The notes beneath the pieces were generated by a model, which ran no database searches, had not been told where the DNA came from, and worked only from the letters and a program-made list of their open reading frames with translations. From Chaetoderma sp. LZ-2023a (lineage: Eukaryota; Mollusca; Caudofoveata; Chaetodermatida; Chaetodermatidae): a stretch of DNA of 64,000 bases. Below, in pieces: positions 52,011 to 61,970 of this stretch (the first letter of the stretch is position 1; each line of letters opens with the position of its first letter). The translations under genes were made by a program, and so were the position numbers. The stretch covers positions 36,458,351-36,522,350 of the forward strand of contig CM067372.1 of assembly GCA_034401795.1 (NCBI GenBank), written 5' to 3'.

Positions 52011-52835
52011 TAGCTGATTTCCTCTGTCACCTGTATGATGTCTATAGCCTCAAGCCTAACTCTATTGCTGGTTATAAGTCAGCTTTAATGACAGTTATCC
52101 CTTGCTTGGCTAATAGGGGAGGTGATGAAGTAAGTACATTAAATATTTTAATTAAAGGCATGGGCAATCTAAGACCAAGGAATCCCCCTGTGATTCCGTC
52201 TTGGAGTTTATCTCTAGTGCTTCAGGTACTAGGTGATAAACCTTTTGAACCACTTAGTTCCATTTCTATGAAAATGTTGACTCTTAAAACTGTATTTTTA
52301 ATTGCTGCTGCCTGTGAAGTGAAATTCATGCCTTATCAGCCGAGGCAGACCGTTTTGTGGTTACAGGGGAAGGCCTTAAGCTTCTACCTAGGATTAATTT
52401 CATGGCTAAAAATCAGTCTTTGAAATATCCAGGTCAACCTATATTTTTACCAGCTTTAACTAGATATGATCTTAATTCTAAAGCATGGTGTCCAGTCCGA
52501 GCATTAAACCGGTACAAACAACATACTCAGGAATGGCGGACGGACCTGTCAGCATTATGTTTGTCATATATTGAACCCATGGCAGGGCGTCTAAGGACAC
52601 CATTTCCAGGTGGATTGTAGAGTGTATTCAATTTTGTCATATATCCACCACAGGTAAACAAGTTGACTTAGCCAAGGCTCACAGTGTCCGGGGCGTAGTG
52701 GCTTCCACTGCCCTATTTAATGGGGTCCCTGTGGATGACATTATGTCGGTAGCTCAGTGGCACTGTGAGTCAAGTTTTACAGACCATTGTCTCTGTGACA
52801 CCTCGAATCCTCTCGCTTTATCGATTTTGAAAAAA
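51836..52835 (+). pseudogene. mosaic DIRS tyrosine recombinase remnant
   Basis: SRAYNYKINRFAAWCSKRCI, GYKSALMTVIPCLANRG and PSWSLSLVLQVLGDKPFEP are nearly as in family A. The later AQWHCESSF box is also readable near 52756. It is broken at a few places. Confidence 0.7.
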
Positions 52836-53766
52836 AATAATTAGGTGTACATTTTTGATGAGGTTTCCTCATTTATATATATCACAATTAATTAATGGGA
52901 ACAACCACTTATTTGGGACTGCATCAGTCTTCACCACTGGGAAGATGATGTCAGCAGCCAAACTCAACAAGGTCAGTCTTGTTTATGTGTTGTTCATTGT
53001 TAATTGTATTGTCACTTGACCCTTTGTTATTAACAAGGTGATGGTATGTGTTTTATGTGGTTCATTATTGAGAGTATACGAAAATGGAGCCGTTTCGTCT
53101 CTTGTCCTATAGTACATAGCACGTGTACGTAGAGAGCATATGGGACATTGAGGTCATTCAGTCTTCCTCCCAAGAAAAGGGGGGGAGCGCATATGACATT
53201 CGGTCATCTCTCATCCATCGGTTTGTGTTAGTCGATGTTCACATCTAATCCTGACTGTGTTTTCACACAGTTTCAGAAGTTTAAGTGCCTTTAAACGCAG
53301 AAAAGCGCATAGGGACCTCCCTCCCGCCGAATTCCCTGACGAATTCTGGCAATATCAAAGAGTATTAGGGGGGGGGGGGGGTAAGTACATGTATACTCTT
53401 GAAGTGAAATAAATGAAATCACGGATTTCTTTTTTCACGGGAAAGTTGATACTTACCTCCCTAATACGGACCAGGCCTCTCCACCCCACAGAGGCTCGGT
53501 CTTCAGGCTCTTGTAAGTTGCATGGTGTCAGCCAATAAATTAGTCAGAGGAAGTGGTAGTCTGCGCATGCGCGGTGGTGCGGCTGGCATCCGCCGGACTG
53601 CCCTCTGACTCCCTGCCCAGTAGGGGCATCTAACTTTTAATCTGAGTTTTATTGAGTGAAAGCCGATATTTAGCAATATCAAAGAGTATTAGGGAGGTAA
53701 GTATCAACTCTCTCGTGAAAAAAGAAATCCGTGATTTCGTTTATTTAATATGGTCAACATAACATG

Positions 53767-55215
53767 GAGTTATGCCCCCTTTCGACTTATGAAATACGAA
53801 AAATATCAGCTTTCCACACTTTTTTTCACACTCCTTCAAGATATTTAAGCGAAAATCAGTGCATCACTTTACTATAAGGAGTTACAGAGCAAGTTCGAGT
53901 TTCAGACATTTTCGTCAATTTTTCAGGGAGTTATGCCCCCTTTCGACCTATGCAATACAAAAAATATTAGTTTTCCACACTATTTTTCGCGGTCTTTTAA
54001 GATATTATACTGAGAACTGCTACATTGCTTTGTTATGAGAAGTTGCAGACCAAGTTGGAGTTTCAGGCATATGCGTAAATTTTTTTATGGAGTTATGCCC
54101 CCTTTCGACTTAAGAAATACGAAAAATATCAGCTTTCCACACTTTTTTTCACACTCCTTCAAGATATTTAAGCGAAAATCAGTGCATCACTTTAGTATAA
54201 GGAGTTACAGAGCAAGTTCGAGTTTCAGACATTTTCGTCAATTTTTCAGGGAGTTATGCCCCCTTTCGACCTATGCAATACAAAAAATATTAGTTTTCCA
54301 CACTATTTTTCGCGGTATTTTAAGATATTATACTGAGAATTGCTACATTGCTTTGTTATGAGAAGTTACAGACCAAGTTCGAGTTTCAGGCGTATGCGTA
54401 AATTTTTTTATGGAGTTATGCCCCCTTTCGACTTAAGAAATACGAAAAATATCAGCTTTCCACACTTTTTTTCACACTCCTTCAAGATATTTAAGCGAAA
54501 ATCAGTGCATCACTTTAGTATAAGGAGTTACAGAGCAAGTTCGAGTTTCAGACATTTTCGTCAATTTTTCAGGGAGTTATGCCCCCTTTCGACCTATGCA
54601 ATACAAAAAATATTAGTTTTCCACACTATTTTTCGCGGTATTTTAAGATATTATACTGAGAATTGCTACATTGCTTTGTTATGAGAAGTTACAGACCAAG
54701 TTCGAGTTTCAGGCGTATGCGTAAATTTTTGATGAAGTTATGCCTTTCGACCTATGAAATACGAAATTTTTTAGTTTTCCGCCCTTTTTCACACAGTCTT
54801 TCAGGATATCCAACTGAGAATCAGTATATTACTTTATTATGAGAAATTAGAGACCAAGTTCGGGTTTCAGGCGTTTGCGTCATTTTTTGATGAAGTTATG
54901 CCCCCTTTCGACCTATGAAATACGAAAATTTTTAGTTTTCCGCCCTTTTTCACACAGTCTTTCAGGATATCCAACTGAGAATCAGTATATTACTTTATTA
55001 TGAGAAATTAGAGACCAAGTTCGGGTTTCAGGCGTTTGCGTCATTTTTTGATGGAGTTATGTCCCCTTTCGACTTATGAAATACAAACATCAGCTTTCAA
55101 GACCTTTTCCTTCTCCTTCACCATATATAACTGAGACTTGGTTTATTGCTATTTTATGAGAAGTTACAGATCATGTTCGAGCTTCAGCTGCTTTTGACAA
55201 TTTTTAATGAAATTT
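53767..55215. repeat. 161-bp tandem array, about nine units with a two-unit higher-order repeat
   Basis: Each unit starts GAGTTATGCCCCCTTTCGAC. Starts fall at 53767, 53928, 54090, 54251, 54413, 54574, 54734, 54892 and 55054. The first six alternate between two types (TTAAGCGAAAATCAGTGCAT and ATTATACTGAGAATTGCTAC), giving a ~323-base dimer; 54090-54412 and 54413-54733 are almost identical. Downstream, GTATTGCAAAGCAATAC (a hairpin, about 55261-55277) is followed by TTACAGAATGCTTGTTT, a layout like the 3-prime end of pearl/Helentron-type elements. The host element may span 53744-55290. Confidence 0.85.
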
Positions 55216-56052
55216 TTGACTGTCAATCTCTAAAGATTTATATCACCAGGTAGGGGACATGTATTGCAAAGCAATACTTACAGAATGCTTGTTTAATATG
55301 GTTAATGTCTCTTAATTGTGGGTCTTTCAGAGATTTTTTAAAATGAAGCAATTCTTCTTTTTCAAATGTCTAGTAATACTTTTCATCAAGTATTAGAGAA
55401 TGTGCTAGTCATTTAGAGCAGCGTTTTTTCCTAACCTTCCCCAGAAAGAGGGGTGGGGGAGGGGGTGGAGCGCATTTGCCTTTTGATCAATCTCTATTCA
55501 TAGGTTGATTATCCGATGCATAATTCTATTCCTGATTGTGTTTTCAGACACAATTTCAGATGTTTTAAATCTCTTGAAAATTCAAAGAGCTAGTCTCTTC
55601 GAAGGTGTGCTGTTTTTCAGGACCTTGCCTCCATCCCGCCTAATTTACTTTCAAATTCTGGCTTTTATCAAGAGTGTTAAGGAGGTAAGTATGTTCTCAT
55701 GATGTGAAATAAGAAAATTTACCAAATTTCTTTTTCACGAGTGAGATGACATACTTACCTCCCTAACAGGATCCCGGCCTCGTCACCCCACGGAGGCCTG
55801 GTCCTTTGCTTATTTGAATAGTTGTTTCTATGTCAGCCAATATTTAGTAACGAAAGTACCAGTATGCGCATGCGCAGTAGGTGGGGGTCTGTCATGTGCA
55901 TGACTGTGTACATCCCCCTGCCCATTAGGGGCACCTAACTTTATAATTCTGAATATTATTGAATTTAGGGCCGATATACTAGTATATCAAGAGTGTTAGG
56001 GAGGTAAGTATGTCATCTCACTCGTGAAAAAGAAATTTGGTAAATTTTCTTA

Positions 56053-57370
56053 AACTGTTGGATAAACGGTTTGGCGGCCATCTTGGATAATTTTTCCCAC
56101 CAAATGGTCCCATACTAAAGCAATGGGAAATTTAAAATGTTATCTTCTCGAGAACTACTGGGCCGATTTCAATTATATTTCGCAGGAAGCATCCTTAGGG
56201 CATAGAGATTCAAGTTTGTTCAAACGAAGCCGATCGTCCAATTGGGCCGGTGGCCATCTTGGATTTTGGTCGATTTTTAGAAACGTCTTTAAAAATCTTC
56301 TCCGAAACCGCTTGGGGGATTGATGCAAACATCATGAAATATGATTTTTGGCAACTGCTAAACCAAGTTTGTACAAGGGAACTTGATTGGTCAAATGGTT
56401 TGTCGGCCATCTTGGTTGACCAAGTTGTAGCGAAAATTACTTCTTCAGAACCACGGAAAGGATCGGACCGAAATATGGCAGATATGATTAGGGCCTAAGG
56501 GCCATTAAAGTTTGTTCAAGAGAAGTTGACCCGTCAAAACCATGGCCACCGTGTGCCAATCAAAATATAGCATGTTGGCCATATTGGACTTTTTTATTTG
56601 ATGGATTTTGAGGCCAAAATTGGTTTTGTATGTGTTTTGGGGTATTCTGAGCTCAGATTTGAAATTTTCAAAACTGTCGGATAAACGGTTTGACAGCCAT
56701 CTTGGATCATTTTCCCGCCAAAAGCTCCCATACTAAAGCAATGGGAAATTTAAAATGTTTTCTTCTCGAGAACTACCTGGCCGATTTCAATTATATTTGG
56801 CAGGAAGCATCCTTAGGGTGTAGATATTCAAGTTTGTCCAAACGAAGCTGATCGGCCAATTGGGCCGGTGGACATCTTGGATTTTGGCCGATTTTTAGAA
56901 ATGTCTTTAAAAATCTCCGAAACCACTTATGGGATTGATGTAAACCTGATGAAATATGACTTGGGGCAAGAGCTGAACCAAGTTTGTTCAAGGGAACTTG
57001 ATTGGTCAAATGGTTTCGGCGGCCATCTTGGTTGACCTAGTTTTAGCGAAAACTGAAGGGATCTGGCCAAAATTTGGCAGATATGATTAGGGTCCAAGGG
57101 CCATTAAAGTTTGTTCAAGGGAAGTTGATCCATCAAAAAACATAGACACCATAAGCCAATCAAAATATAGCATGTTTTGTCGTCCATATTGGATTTTTTT
57201 ATTTGATGGATTTTGAGGCCGAACTTGGTTTTATGTGTTTTTGGGTATTCTGATCTCAAATTTGCAGTTTTTGAAACTCGGATAAACGTTTTGGTGGCGA
57301 TCTTGTTGATAAAGAGTTGAAATGCCTATGGTCCAGGGGAGCGATACAGGCCCCATGGGCCTCTTGTTTT
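56053..57370. repeat. tandem ~610-bp repeat ending in a palindrome, Helentron-like
   Basis: Two full units start at 56053 and 56670 and a partial one at 57277 (ACTGTTGGATAAACGG and variants). Each carries GGCCATCTTGGAT, AGCAATGGGAAATTTAAAAT and TTGTTCAAGGGAA-type segments. The end (57338-57370) reads GGGAGCGATACAGG, then the palindrome GGCCCATGGGCC with CTTGTTTT after it. That terminus is one I associate with abundant bivalve repeats, with a hairpin next to the 3-prime end as in Helitron-type elements. No protein is encoded. Confidence 0.6.
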
Positions 57371-57372
57371 AA

Positions 57373-57600
57373 CCCATTAGCACTAAAGCTGGCCAAAGAT
57401 GTTTCCTGCACTGGCTTTGAGAAATGTTCATTTGCAGACCAAGCGAAGACTATTTATGAAAATCGACTATGGAAATGACTGACATGGTATCAAATTCAGT
57501 CATTCGAGTGATCAATTTTAAAGAATAATCTTTTGGTCTGCAACTGCACATTTTTAAAGAAAATTAAAATTTTCTTTTACAAATTTGATCATTAAAGGGT
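57373..57600. mobile_element. MITE-B copy
   Basis: TTAA at 57369-57372 is followed by CCCATTAGCACTAAAGCTGG. The centre is a foldback (ACTGACATGGTATCAAATTC, abbreviated), then TTGGTCTGCAACTGCACA, and the right end is TTTGATCATTAAAGGG. Confidence 0.55.
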
Positions 57601-57944
57601 AAATAACACATATTCAAATGGAATAGATTTTAAAACTAACTACCTTTATTGATTTTCGACAAGCGTTGACAAATAAATGAACTTCATCAGGTCCTATGTC
57701 TTTGTCTAAAGACTGATTATTGAAAAAATAAGACAATCTTTAGTTATGTGTAAAGATTTTTTGAAAATCAAAAATCTTGCGGGTGTCGCCAGTATATATC
57801 CTGTTATTATCCCTCCCGCTGCAATATATTTATAGCATTTACCTTTTCTGTCTATGAACCTTTTATTAGCATTACATATATATATATATATATATATGTG
57901 CCTTGACTTCTGTTGTGTTCATAATTTAATGCATTTCTTTGTAG
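57601..57944. other. intron end with short AT microsatellite
   Basis: AT-rich, with about eleven TA dinucleotides at 57875-57897 and then the acceptor TTTCTTTGTAG of the next exon. Confidence 0.5.
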
Positions 57945-58122
57945 AGCCAGTGAGTTGTGGCTATGGAGGAGAACTTGGTCCTGATTCCAAGTGCTATCTT
58001 CTGTCTACTGTGGATAGGTCATGGGCTGCAGCACGTACAGATTGTAGCACTATTGGTGACATGGCTGTCGTATCTGACATTGGTGTTCACAACTATCTCA
58101 TAGATATTCTCCAGTCTGAAAG
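57945..58122 (+). CDS. PKD1: polycystin-1-like exon: second C-type lectin domain, N-terminal half
   Basis: Acceptor TTTGTAG, phase 1 in; donor GTTGGA, phase 2 out; 178 bases. It encodes PVSCGYGGELGPDSKCYLLS, RSWAAARTDCSTIGDMAVVS, IGVHNYLIDILQS. The pattern of W-xx-A-xx-C, then a hydrophobic 'A-V-V-S' strand, is that of a C-type lectin domain. It follows the first lectin domain directly, a duplication not present in human PKD1. Confidence 0.78.
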
Positions 58123-58159
58123 GTTGGAATCGCGGAATTACGATATTGTTCTATAATGC

Positions 58160-58500
58160 ATAAATCTGATCTGTCACTCAAGTATGTGACATCATAATCA
58201 ATTACATCACATGTAGGATGATGTCACAATCAAAATGTGTAGTGAATGACATACACATGTATCTAGCTCCATCATGAACATTGAATAGTCCTTCAAATGT
58301 ACAGATTGTATGTCTACTATTTAATAAACTCTGTTGAATATTTTGAAGCTAATTTGACTGGGCACCATTGCAATAACAGCACCCAGTCAAATTAGGTTCA
58401 AAATATTCAACAGCTTACCTGTTATATCCTACGTTGATATTGATGTTTGATCGATCTCAACACGGTCAAAGCGTGAACAGAGCATCTCTAGACATGAATC
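58160..58500. repeat. FB repeat copy
   Basis: The leader contains ATCTGTCACTCAAGTATGTG. The hairpin is 58331-58413 (CTGTTGAATATTTTGAAG and its inverse AAAATATTCAACAG), with AGCACCCAGTCAAATTAG in the stem. Confidence 0.65.
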
Positions 58501-58882
58501 CCTCTATGGCTTATTTTTTCCCGCTGAACATGTGGGATGAAATTGAATTCCTCACCAATTAAATGTGTCCAAATTACAGTGTAGTTCTAAAAGCCCTTGC
58601 TTTTATTGAAGGGATTTATGTACTGGCTGAAGAATTAGCTATAAAAAGAAAATTGATGTCTACTAGACTGAAATAGATTATCTTATGCATGTATTGGGAT
58701 CCTTGTTTATACCGTATATTAGATAGCTTTGTAGAAAGAAAAGCGGATAGCTTTGTGATTGAGCGATACTAAGTTCAAAATGAACATAACAATATGACCT
58801 ATAGTATAATCATCATGTTATATATAGTATGTAAATAATTGAAACTGGCAGCTCAGTAAAATAGCTAACTGTATTTATGCAG

Positions 58883-59097
58883 CATATCATCAGCATGGTT
58901 AGGCCTGAGTGACCACTACCAAGAGGACTATTTCACGTGGGTTGATGGTACACCACTGACAAGTTTCAGTCCAGAGTTTGATGCAGATGTTGGCATTGGG
59001 GACTGTGTCGCTGTGCACAAGATATCTGGTACTTACACATGGCTCGAGCAGAACTGTAATGATAAACTCAGATATTTCTGCTCATACACAATGAATG
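58883..59097 (+). CDS. PKD1: polycystin-1-like exon: second C-type lectin domain, C-terminal half
   Basis: Acceptor TATTTATGCAG, phase 2 in; donor GTGAGT, phase 1 out; 215 bases. It encodes SSAWLGLSDHYQEDYFTWVDG, then GDCVAVHKISGTYTWLEQNC and RYFCSY (cut for length). The WLGLSD, WVDG and final two cysteines are classic lectin-fold signatures. The usual calcium-site triplets EPN/QPD and WND are replaced, so the ligand is unlikely to be a simple calcium-bound sugar. Confidence 0.82.
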
Positions 59098-59159
59098 GTG
59101 AGTGAAAATTTTGAAAGCTGAGTCTGGCTAGAGGTACATGTAGTAGACTAAATTGTGTT

Positions 59160-59780
59160 TTTTATGTTTTTGAATAACTGGTTCTACTCGAGGGATTATC
59201 TTCAAATTTATAGGGAGGTATGCCCATGGGATCCCGAGCAGATCTGCCAATTTGGGAGTCTAAAACCCAACAGCAACAGCTTTTACCAACGGTTTTCAAA
59301 ATAGACATTTTTACACATTTTTCAATAACTCTGGTTATATTGGTGCAATCATCTCCAAACTTGTGTGGAAACTTGTCCATGTGATCCCGAGCACATGTGC
59401 TAAAGTTGGGGTCTAAAATACAACAGCAACACCTTTTAGCAACAGTTTACAAAATAGACATTTTACACATTCTTCAATAATTTTGGTTCTGCTGGTGCAA
59501 TCTTCTAGAAACTTGGGTGGAAACTTTCCCAGGTGGTCTCAAACATGTATGCCAGTTTTGTGGCTAAAGGCTAAAATGCAACAGCAACAGCTTCCAGCAA
59601 CATTGTTTTCAAAATAAACATTTTTGAAGCATTTTCCAATAACTCTAATGGAAATATCTTTTCCGAACTGGGGTTGATACGTGTCTGTGGGGTCCCGAAG
59701 ACGTATGCCAATTTTACCTGCAAAAATTAAAAAGCAACAGCTTTCATCAACATTGATTGCAAAATGGACACTTAACCTTC
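59160..59780. repeat. four diverged ~155-bp tandem units
   Basis: Recurring landmarks CAATAACTCTGGTT or variants fall at about 59171, 59322, 59484 and 59637, with AACAGCAACAGCTTT and TCAAAATAGACATTTT in each unit. The period is 151-162 bases. This is a third unrelated sequence with the same period in this window. It lies in the intron after the second lectin domain. Confidence 0.7.
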
Positions 59781-60149
59781 CGGCGGCCTGACTGAAAAAT
59801 CTATCAACGATGTGCCTATGAAGAAATTTGTCCCTATTAATTTCTGAGACAGTTTATGGCGAAGATACATCTAATGTAATATAGTATTTAATTACTCTAA
59901 TTACAATTTATAGGTGTTTAATTTTTATGCCTTTCTATTATTTTCCCTTTCAGTATGATTTAAAAGATTGACATTAAATGTTATAATCCAAATCTCTTGT
60001 GCTGTCGTCATCTGCTCCTTGTTAAATGTGAGGCATTAACACTTTGTGTGGTATTTATTAAACAAAATTAGATGGCTGCATATTTTGAATTGTAAAAGAA
60101 TATTTTTATTAATTCAGATAACCATCCTCATCGTCTGTTTACTTTGTAG
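59781..60149. other. intron sequence, nothing recognised
   Basis: AT-rich, leading into the acceptor of the next exon (ACTTTGTAG). Confidence 0.4.
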
Positions 60150-60278
60150 ATGCAATAAAAGTGAATGTTTACTCTGCTGGCATGGCTGCATTCACTGGTA
60201 TTAATCTTCCTATGGAGTTGTCTGCACCTTCAAGTCTTCCAAGCTCAGTGGCTTCCACTTCATTGTGGATCTTGCCTG
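60150..60278 (+). CDS. PKD1: polycystin-1-like exon: post-lectin module, first part
   Basis: Acceptor TTACTTTGTAG, donor GTAAGA, phase 1 on both sides, 129 bases. It encodes DAIKVNVYSAGMAAFTGIN, LPMELSAPSSLPSSVASTS, LWILP. By position it corresponds to the stretch after the lectin domain in human PKD1 (around VEVMVFPG). On its own the similarity is weak; support comes from splice sites, phase and order. Confidence 0.6.
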
Positions 60279-61053
60279 GTAAGATAATTTATGCATAATT
60301 TGTTTTTTGTGGCAACAGAATGCCAATACTAGATAGAATGTTAAATTTTGTCAAAATCTCCCAAAGTCTTGACATGCACAGGCCCAGGCCTCTAGTTCCA
60401 GATAATAATTCATGTTTTGCAGTGTAAACGTTTCCGATTTTAATTAAACAGTCAAATGTCTAGTATGTGTGCCTATGAGGTATCTTAAAATGTGGAAGTG
60501 GTGGTCATAGATGAGCAATCTTAAATGTTATCAGCACTAGTTTTCTATATCAGATCTTTATTACACAGACTTGTTCACTTAGTGCACTTTATCCTTAGTA
60601 ACATAAGGGCCAAACTGTTTACATGTATGATAACAACTCTGTCTTTCTGTTGACTAGCCTCAATCATGCCACAGCATAGAGCAGATTAGGTAGATTAAAA
60701 CTAAAGCCAAAACTAGCTCCTGCAATTATCTTGAGAAATATCAATTTGCAGGACTAGACAAGACTTTATTTTAAAAGTTTCACCAGTAGAATGGCTGGCT
60801 TAATTCTAACATGGGCAGGCATTCTAGGGATAAATTTTCAGAGACCTGTCCTGGAAATTGACATTCACTTCACTAAGCAAATATTTTAATTTTTGTGATC
60901 CTTAAATGGTTAGCGGAATTGAGTGATAGGGAATATGTTGCTAATGGTACTTATTGGCTGAAAAGGGAAGGAATAACTTGTTATTTTGTTAAAAGAGTAC
61001 AATGGATGATATTTTATGTATATATATATATATATATATTCATTAACTCTTAA
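60279..61053. other. intron with a decayed MITE-B and an AT microsatellite
   Basis: A decayed MITE-B spans about 60696-60911 (CAATTTGCAGGACTAGACAA and GATCCTTAAATGG at the right). An AT dinucleotide run lies at 61014-61039. Confidence 0.45.
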
Positions 61054-61226
61054 CCCTTTCACTGAGGAATTCTCGATATCTCATTTTCAAGGCAACCATA
61101 TAAGAAAACTTGAATATTTTGAAATAAATTTGACTGGAAGCCAGTTTAATTAATTTCAAAATTTTCAACAGAATATGTTTTAAATTGTGAAGAATTTACT
61201 TTTTCCGTGATTTGTAGTTTAGAGGG
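61054..61226. mobile_element. MITE-C, 173-bp TTAA-flanked element with FB hairpin inside
   Basis: TTAA stands at 61050-61053 and 61227-61230. The left end is CCCTTTCACTGAGGAATTC, the right end TTGTAGTTTAGAGGG. The centre holds an FB-type hairpin (TTGAATATTTTGAAATAAAT against AATTTCAAAATTTTCAACAG). A partial sister copy starts at 35869. It links the FB hairpin to TTAA-inserting elements. Confidence 0.55.
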
Positions 61227-61494
61227 TTAAAATAATGTAAATCTCGCATCCCAATTTAAAGACAGCTATACAGGAAAGGTGGTGAATAGGCCGCACCAGC
61301 CCACTGTCAACTTATTTTCAAAATATTCAACAGAACGTTCTCTACATCATATAGATTTTGTTGTTTTTGGTCTGTGCTGGTCAGTTGGTTAATAGAAAGA
61401 ATTGCTGGATGATAAGGGTTACATCCAGATAGATTGCATTTACATGTTCGATGTTTTTCAAAGCTGATGAATGATTTTGCTTTATTTGTCGTAG

Positions 61495-61626
61495 GATTTT
61501 GGTTTTCTGTCTCTGGGAAATTGACATCCTTAGAGTTTATAGCAGCACCCCAGTCTATGACAACACATGTGTCATTGCAAGTGTATCGGCCAGTCTGTAC
61601 TACAGGACAGTACCTTGTCCCCCCAG
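61495..61626 (+). CDS. PKD1: polycystin-1-like exon: post-lectin module, second part
   Basis: Acceptor TTTGTCGTAG, donor GTGAGA, phase 1 on both sides, 132 bases. It encodes GFWFSVSGKLTSLEFIAAPQ, SMTTHVSLQVYRPVCTTG, QYLVPPG. The run with LTSLEF and SLQVYR resembles the human PKD1 segment LTTAEF...LRLQVYRL just after the lectin domain, as I recall it. This supports PKD1 orthology over other lectin receptors. It is followed in vertebrates by an LDL-A repeat and the PKD array, outside this window. Confidence 0.72.
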
Positions 61627-61737
61627 GTGAGAGAAACTGTGTTTAAATTGAGCAATTATTTAAAGGGGTTTATGTCTACAAGTGCAGCATGTTGTATTCA
61701 ACAATATAGCGATGTATTCAACAAGTGGAGGATCTGA

Positions 61738-61970
61738 TCTGTCACTCAAGTATCTGATGTCATAGTGAAATACGTCACATTTTAGCTGAGATCACAATCA
61801 AAATGAAGTGGCTCCATCACGACAGTCAAAAGGTTTGCCATGAAAGTGTACGAATTGTATGTCTTTATAGAATGAATTTACAATTTAATAAGCATTCTGT
61901 TGAATATATTGAAACTAATTTGACAACAGCCCACAGTAAAATTAAATTCAAAATATTCCACAGCTCAGCA
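61738..61970. repeat. FB repeat copy
   Basis: The leader is ATCTGTCACTCAAGTATCTG. The hairpin spans about 61897-61963 (CTGTTGAATATATTGAAACT and its inverse ending CCACAG). Confidence 0.55.

Larger units (their letters stand above)
47222..56052 (+). mobile_element. DIRS family C ends enclosing a decayed mosaic element
   Basis: The left ITR (47222 to about 47440) begins TTTCACATCATGAGAAC. The matching right ITR (about 55830-56052) ends GGTAAATTTTCTTA, and a family C internal complementary region lies at about 55660-55765. Inside, at 53160-53743, sits a complete second 3-prime terminus of an old family A-like type (internal complementary region about 53347-53465, right ITR to 53743). After it come a 161-bp array and then the family C 3-prime region. 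Only one left terminus is visible. ORF1 (48383 on) is far from family A, whereas the recombinase part is close to it, so the copy is a mosaic or a nested pair. It is broken at many places and old. Confidence 0.75.

Noticed and set aside
54035-54684. Two near-identical 108-114 residue frames
   Set aside because: They are direct products of the 161-bp tandem array; the second repeats the first.
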